NCBI RefSeq assembly: GCF_025152525.1
Contig: NZ_JALXXL010000005.1
Location: 1 to 64,000 of the forward strand
From: Corynebacterium sp. p3-SID1056
Lineage (GTDB): Bacteria; Actinomycetota; Actinomycetes; Mycobacteriales; Mycobacteriaceae
DNA length: 64,000 bases
Direction of reading: 5' to 3'
Position 1 is the stretch's first letter. Every line of letters starts with the position of its first letter. Made by a program: the position numbers and the translations under genes. Below the pieces are notes generated by a model. It saw only the letters and a list, made by a program, of their open reading frames with translations, made no database searches and was not told the origin of the DNA. Shown here piece after piece: positions 60,780-64,000 of the stretch.

Positions 60780-61793
60780 TTAGAGTACGTCGTCGAAAGG
60801 ATCCTTGTCCGCAAAGGAGTGCGGCCCCGCCTGCTGGCGCGGTACCGCCGACGCGTTGTCCATGTTGGATGCCCGCACGCGCGCGCTCGGCGTGACTGGC
60901 GCGGCAGCGCCGATCGGCCCGGAAGCCGTCACAGGCCCGGAAGCCTGCTCGTCGTCAAGATCCATCCACTCCGGGCGATTGGCGTTCGTGCGCTTGTCGT
61001 GGATGCGACAGAATTGGAAGGCCATCTCTACCAACAGGCAGATAGAGACGCCGAGCGCGAGCATGGAGAAGGGATCCTGCCCAGGAGTCATCACCGCGGC
61101 AAAGCAGAAAATCAGCACGATGATCATGCGCCGCTTGTCCTTGACGTGCTCGTAGCGCAAGATCCCAACGAGGTTGAGCATCACGAGGATGAGCGGCACC
61201 TCGAAGCTCACGCCGAAAATGACGATGAGCGCAAGCAGGAAGTTGTAGTACTCGCCGCCGGTAAGCGCCGCCACCTGGAACTCAGTACCGATGGACATCA
61301 GGACGAACAGGCCCTTGTCCAGCACGAAGTAGGCCAGCACAGCGCCGGCTACGAACAGAAACACCGCAATGGTGACGAAGGTAAAAGTGTAGCGACGCTC
61401 GTTCTTATGCAGTCCGGGCGTGATGAAGTTCCAGATTTGGGTGAGCCACACCGGCGAGGCCAACACGAGCCCGGCGAGCGCGCCGACTTTGAGACGCAGC
61501 ATGAACATCTCAAACGGCTTGGTTGCGAGCAGTCTGCAGTGCCCGTCCCCGGAAAAATCTACACGAAGCTCGTCGGGAAGGTTGCAATACGGCCCGCGGA
61601 TGATCTCGCCGAGCGGAATGATGCCTGGCGGCGAGGATTGATACCAGATGAAGCCGACGATGGTACCGAGAGCAACCGCAGCCAAGGAGACCATGACGCG
61701 CCGACGCAGCTCCTGGAGGTGCTCAACCAGGCTCATCTCGCCGGTTGGGTTCTTCGCCCTCTTGCTGCGCTTCAGCTGTAGCGACAACGCCAC
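60780..61793 (-). CDS. tatC: Twin-arginine translocase subunit TatC
   Basis: 337 residues. The conserved cytosolic start is MSLVEHLQELRRRVMVSLAA (about 20-39), with six membrane helices including GLVLASPVWLTQIWNFITPG followed by LHKNERRYTF, and SFEVPLILVMLNLVGILRYE, TPGQDPFSMLALGVSICLLV. TatC recognises RR signal peptides. A long cytosolic tail after helix 6 (about 85 residues) carries Pro/Ala-rich sequence, common in actinobacteria. The gap to helY is 5 nt, so they are cotranscribed. Confidence 0.95.
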   Translation of the reverse strand: MALSLQLKRSKRAKNPTGEMSLVEHLQELRRRVMVSLAAVALGTIVGFIWYQSSPPGIIPLGEIIRGPYCNLPDELRVDFSGDGHCRLLATKPFEMFMLRLKVGALAGLVLASPVWLTQIWNFITPGLHKNERRYTFTFVTIAVFLFVAGAVLAYFVLDKGLFVLMSIGTEFQVAALTGGEYYNFLLALIVIFGVSFEVPLILVMLNLVGILRYEHVKDKRRMIIVLIFCFAAVMTPGQDPFSMLALGVSICLLVEMAFQFCRIHDKRTNANRPEWMDLDDEQASGPVTASGPIGAAAPVTPSARVRASNMDNASAVPRQQAGPHSFADKDPFDDVL

Positions 61794-61844
61794 TTTCCTT
61801 TCATTCCCAAAGCTCTGCGGTGCGACACTGCGAGAAAGGCAGCG

Positions 61845-62132
61845 TTACTGGTTACGCTGGTTTTCCGGCTTGTCCCAGAAAGACTCGGGGCGTGCCGCCT
61901 GCTGCGCGTCGCTGTTGGTCACGCCGGTGCTACCGCTCGTGGGAGCGTCGAGCTCTCGCTGCGGCTGTGGCTGGCTTGCAGTGTCGTCGTTCTTCATTTC
62001 CTTTACCTCGGACTTGAAGATGCGTGCTGAGCGCCCCATGGAGCGGGCCAGGTCAGGCAGCTTATTCGCGCCGAAGAGGAGCAGCACAATGACGAGGATG
62101 ATGAGGATTTCGGTCCAGCCAAGGCTAGCCAT
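61845..62132 (-). CDS. tatA: Twin-arginine translocase subunit TatA
   Basis: 95 residues. Short N-terminal membrane helix (TEILIILVIVLLLFGANKLP, residues 7-26) with the conserved FG at the hinge, then the amphipathic helix DLARSMGRSARIFKSEVKEM and a polar tail (DTASQPQPQRELDAPTSGST). It forms the pore or membrane-thinning oligomer with TatC. It stands between pafC and tatC, as in other actinobacteria. Confidence 0.95.
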   Translation of the reverse strand: MASLGWTEILIILVIVLLLFGANKLPDLARSMGRSARIFKSEVKEMKNDDTASQPQPQRELDAPTSGSTGVTNSDAQQAARPESFWDKPENQRNQ

Positions 62133-62183
62133 AGTGGATCACGTCTCTTTCCAACAATTCCGACGGACGATAAACCTAAAGCG

Positions 62184-63137
62184 TTATCTTAACGTGTTGG
62201 TTGCGCGAAGTGCACGCTCACGCACCTCAGCGGCTATCCCCTGCGGTTCGATGAGACGGAGCCGGTCCGCGTGCGCGAGGCAAAAGCGGGCCAGCCAATC
62301 TTCGGAGCCGTAGCGCAAGCGTGCGTCTACCCACTCGGCTCGCGGATCACTCGAGTTGGAGGCCTCAGCTGGCGGGCGCTCGAGCTCAAGCTCCCAGTAC
62401 TCCGCCATCCACAGTGCATCGCCGCGCACTTGCAGGTGTGCTACGTGGCCGTGCGCAAAGGCGAAAGGCTCCCCCGCATCGGCGGCAGCGTGTACGGCGC
62501 GCTCGTCAACCGGCTGATCACTCACGCGGATCTCCCGGATGCGGTCCAAGCGAAAGGTCTTTTGAGCATCGCGCTCCAATGCGCGCAGATATATCTGGTC
62601 GTCGCGCTGCAACACCGCAATTGGCGAGACCGTACGTTGAGAGAGCTGGTCCGAAGTCGCGGAATAGTAGCGCAGCTCAAGCTTTTTGCCCGCGCCAATC
62701 GCTTCCGCAACGGCGGTCGCGACTGGAGTGTGCGAAGCGAGCTGGTCAACATCGGTCACCCCGGCGGTGTGCGTGACCGCGCGAATCTTGTCTGCGGCGG
62801 AGCGCACCGCATCCACGTTGACCAAGCCCGGCAACGTCTCCAGGGATTCCAGCAGCAGCAACAGGGCGTGCGCCTCCGTCGGCTTGAGCCGTAGTGGAGC
62901 ATTCACACCCTGGTCATCAATCACGGTCACCCCGCGCCAGCTGTGCGCGAGGTCGAACATCTCCCCCGGTCCGCGGCCCACGCCGGAGAGGTGAAGCCGG
63001 TCGAGATCGTCGCGGACTTCCCCGACGTCCATATTGAGGTCCCGGGCGATTTCCATCAGTGTTTTGTCTTGGTGCCGGGAGATGTACGGCAAAAGGTTCA
63101 AGAGGCGTACTAACCGCCCCGACTGCTCATGCACCAT
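62184..63137 (-). CDS. pafC: WYL-domain DNA-damage regulator PafC
   Basis: 317 residues from the ATG at 63137, overlapping the pafB stop by 11 nt. An N-terminal helix-turn-helix (RLVRLLNLLPYISRHQDKTL, MEIARDLNMDVGEVRDDLDR) is followed by a WYL domain (KLELRYYSATSDQLSQRTVS, PIAVLQRDDQIYLRALERDA, QKTFRLDRI) and a WCX-like end. PafB and PafC act together as a LexA-independent activator of DNA repair genes in actinobacteria, sensing single-stranded DNA. Confidence 0.93.
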   Translation of the reverse strand: MVHEQSGRLVRLLNLLPYISRHQDKTLMEIARDLNMDVGEVRDDLDRLHLSGVGRGPGEMFDLAHSWRGVTVIDDQGVNAPLRLKPTEAHALLLLLESLETLPGLVNVDAVRSAADKIRAVTHTAGVTDVDQLASHTPVATAVAEAIGAGKKLELRYYSATSDQLSQRTVSPIAVLQRDDQIYLRALERDAQKTFRLDRIREIRVSDQPVDERAVHAAADAGEPFAFAHGHVAHLQVRGDALWMAEYWELELERPPAEASNSSDPRAEWVDARLRYGSEDWLARFCLAHADRLRLIEPQGIAAEVRERALRATNTLR

Positions 63138-64000
63138 AGCTTCCTCCCTTGGGCTCGCGGTCGGCCTGCGCGAGTAACGCAAGGACCTCTCGCCGAATGT
63201 CTTCCGGCTCTATTGCACGGAGGTCCCCTGCGTGGGCAGCGGCGGTGCGCACCACCCAGTCGCGCTCGACGTTTTCGAGCACGATCGTGTCTGTTTGCCC
63301 CGACTGCCCTGTTTCGCGCATGCCCTTCGCGGCCAGTTCCTCGGCGCTCCCCGCTGTCACGGTGATGCGGGCGTCGGCAATTGGCCCGCGCAAGAGGTCG
63401 CGGACAATCTCCCGTGGATCTCTCGTCGGTTCGTGGAAATCTAGGGTCTCACGCTGCAGAGTCACACGAGAAATGCGGGTGACACGAAAGGCGCGCTCGG
63501 CTTCTCGATCCACGTCCCAGCCCACCAGATAGGCACGGCTATGCAGGGACACGATGTTCCACGGATCTAGGGTGCGACGCTGTACCTGCCCGCTGCCCGG
63601 AACGTGAAAGTCGAAGTGGGCGCGCAGCGTGTAGCGAATCGCACCGAGTAGCTGGTGGAAGGCATCGGCGTCGAGTTGCGTGGCATCGTGCGCGGCGGAG
63701 GCGAGCGGTGCGCTGTCGAACGCGCGCGTCGCGCCGGAGGCGGCAAGCTTTGTCCAGCCGGAGCGGGCAAAGGCACCAAGCGAGCCGCGCTGGCTCAAAT
63801 CGACGGCGAGCCCAACGACGCTCGCCTCTTCTTCGGTCAGGTTGACTGGTGCCAGCTCGTAGCGTTCCCGGTCAAGGCTGAGCTCGCCGTTGCGGTAACG
63901 CACGGGGACGCCAGCGTGGCGCAGTGTCTCCACGTCGCGGCGCACCTGCACGTTGAGCGCTTCCGGGCTGCGGTGCTGGTAGCCGTCGACGTGCTGTGCC
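63127..64000 (-). CDS. pafB: WYL-domain DNA-damage regulator PafB, 5' end outside the window
   Basis: The frame stays open to the window edge, so the start lies beyond 64000. At least 290 residues are visible. The first visible part (AQHVDGYQHRSPEALNVQVR, RDVETLRHAGVPVRYRNGEL) is the C-terminal half of the helix-turn-helix region. The WYL domain follows (LRAHFDFHVPGSGQVQRRTL, DPWNIVSLHSRAYLVGWDVD, REAERAFRVTRI). It pairs with PafC. The pafA proteasome-ligase gene is expected upstream. Confidence 0.93.
   Translation of the reverse strand, partial: AQHVDGYQHRSPEALNVQVRRDVETLRHAGVPVRYRNGELSLDRERYELAPVNLTEEEASVVGLAVDLSQRGSLGAFARSGWTKLAASGATRAFDSAPLASAAHDATQLDADAFHQLLGAIRYTLRAHFDFHVPGSGQVQRRTLDPWNIVSLHSRAYLVGWDVDREAERAFRVTRISRVTLQRETLDFHEPTRDPREIVRDLLRGPIADARITVTAGSAEELAAKGMRETGQSGQTDTIVLENVERDWVVRTAAAHAGDLRAIEPEDIRREVLALLAQADREPKGGSYGA

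Overview
The window is a high-GC actinobacterial chromosome segment that almost certainly comes from a Corynebacterium. The evidence is gene content and order. It carries OdhI with the paired N-terminal threonines, the MerR-type regulator FtsR, SteA/SteB, separate polyprenol-phosphate-mannose synthase and apolipoprotein N-acyltransferase genes, an accessory SecA2, Ndh, RbpA and the PafBC-TatAC-HelY block. The order matches the core chromosome of C. glutamicum and, more loosely, M. tuberculosis (Rv1691-Rv1701, Rv1708-Rv1713, Rv1827-Rv1830, Rv2050-Rv2053, Rv2092-Rv2096). No rRNA is present. One tRNA (Pro, GGG) is seen.

Layout. 1-1840: a terminator, an AT-richer gene-poor stretch, a probably truncated pentapeptide-repeat gene and the remnant of an IS3-type transposase. 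1844-11108: a forward run with TPR-like protein, HAD phosphatase, small protein, tlyA, ppnK, recN, steA, steB, Nudix hydrolase and xerD. 11229-18086: exported protein, parA, scpA, scpB, rluB, cmk, der (chromosome segregation, ribosome and nucleotide functions). 18088-24538: methyltransferase, esterase lipoprotein, lipid kinase, three tandem paralogous lipoproteins and a large Gly/Ala-rich ESX/PPE-like protein. 24539-25140: a non-coding block built of two kinds of palindromic repeat. 25141-27260: small membrane protein, tRNA-Pro, YchJ-like protein and a hydrolase-OsmC fusion. 27511-32079: secA2, odhI, ftsR and a second MerR gene. 32147-39447: von Willebrand A protein, alkyladenine-type glycosylase, two CNNM/CBS proteins, DEAD-box helicase and HNH nuclease. 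39459-47698: gnd, thioesterase, corA, a pyruvate formate-lyase system and ndh. 47836-57898: divergent CFA-synthase homologue, YceI protein, zinc-finger protein, rbpA, dpm, lnt, fxsA, lipase, SDR, Xaa-Pro peptidase and a trypsin-like protease. 57895-64000: helY, tatC, tatA, pafC and pafB (cut by the window edge).

How the parts work together. The strongest metabolic unit is the formate-lyase cluster. The large PFL chain (with the Cys-Cys pair) ends just before the glycyl-radical segment. A separate 83-residue protein encoded right after it carries that segment, and the activating enzyme follows. gnd, ndh and odhI add pentose-phosphate, respiratory and TCA-branch control. fxsA-lnt-dpm form a lipoprotein/glycolipid envelope unit. 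pafBC-tatAC-helY is a conserved actinobacterial neighbourhood.

Points for a second look: the split PFL, the 69-bp and CCGCGGCCGC repeat block next to a PPE-like gene, a 34-residue repeat tail on the polyprenol-phosphate mannosyltransferase, back-to-back apparently leaderless promoters at 57300, a SigH-type promoter at rbpA, a CFA-synthase homologue without a normal SAM motif, and two conserved neighbours missing from their usual places (pyrG and the bifunctional nuclease gene). Family names come from motif recognition by eye. No database search was possible.
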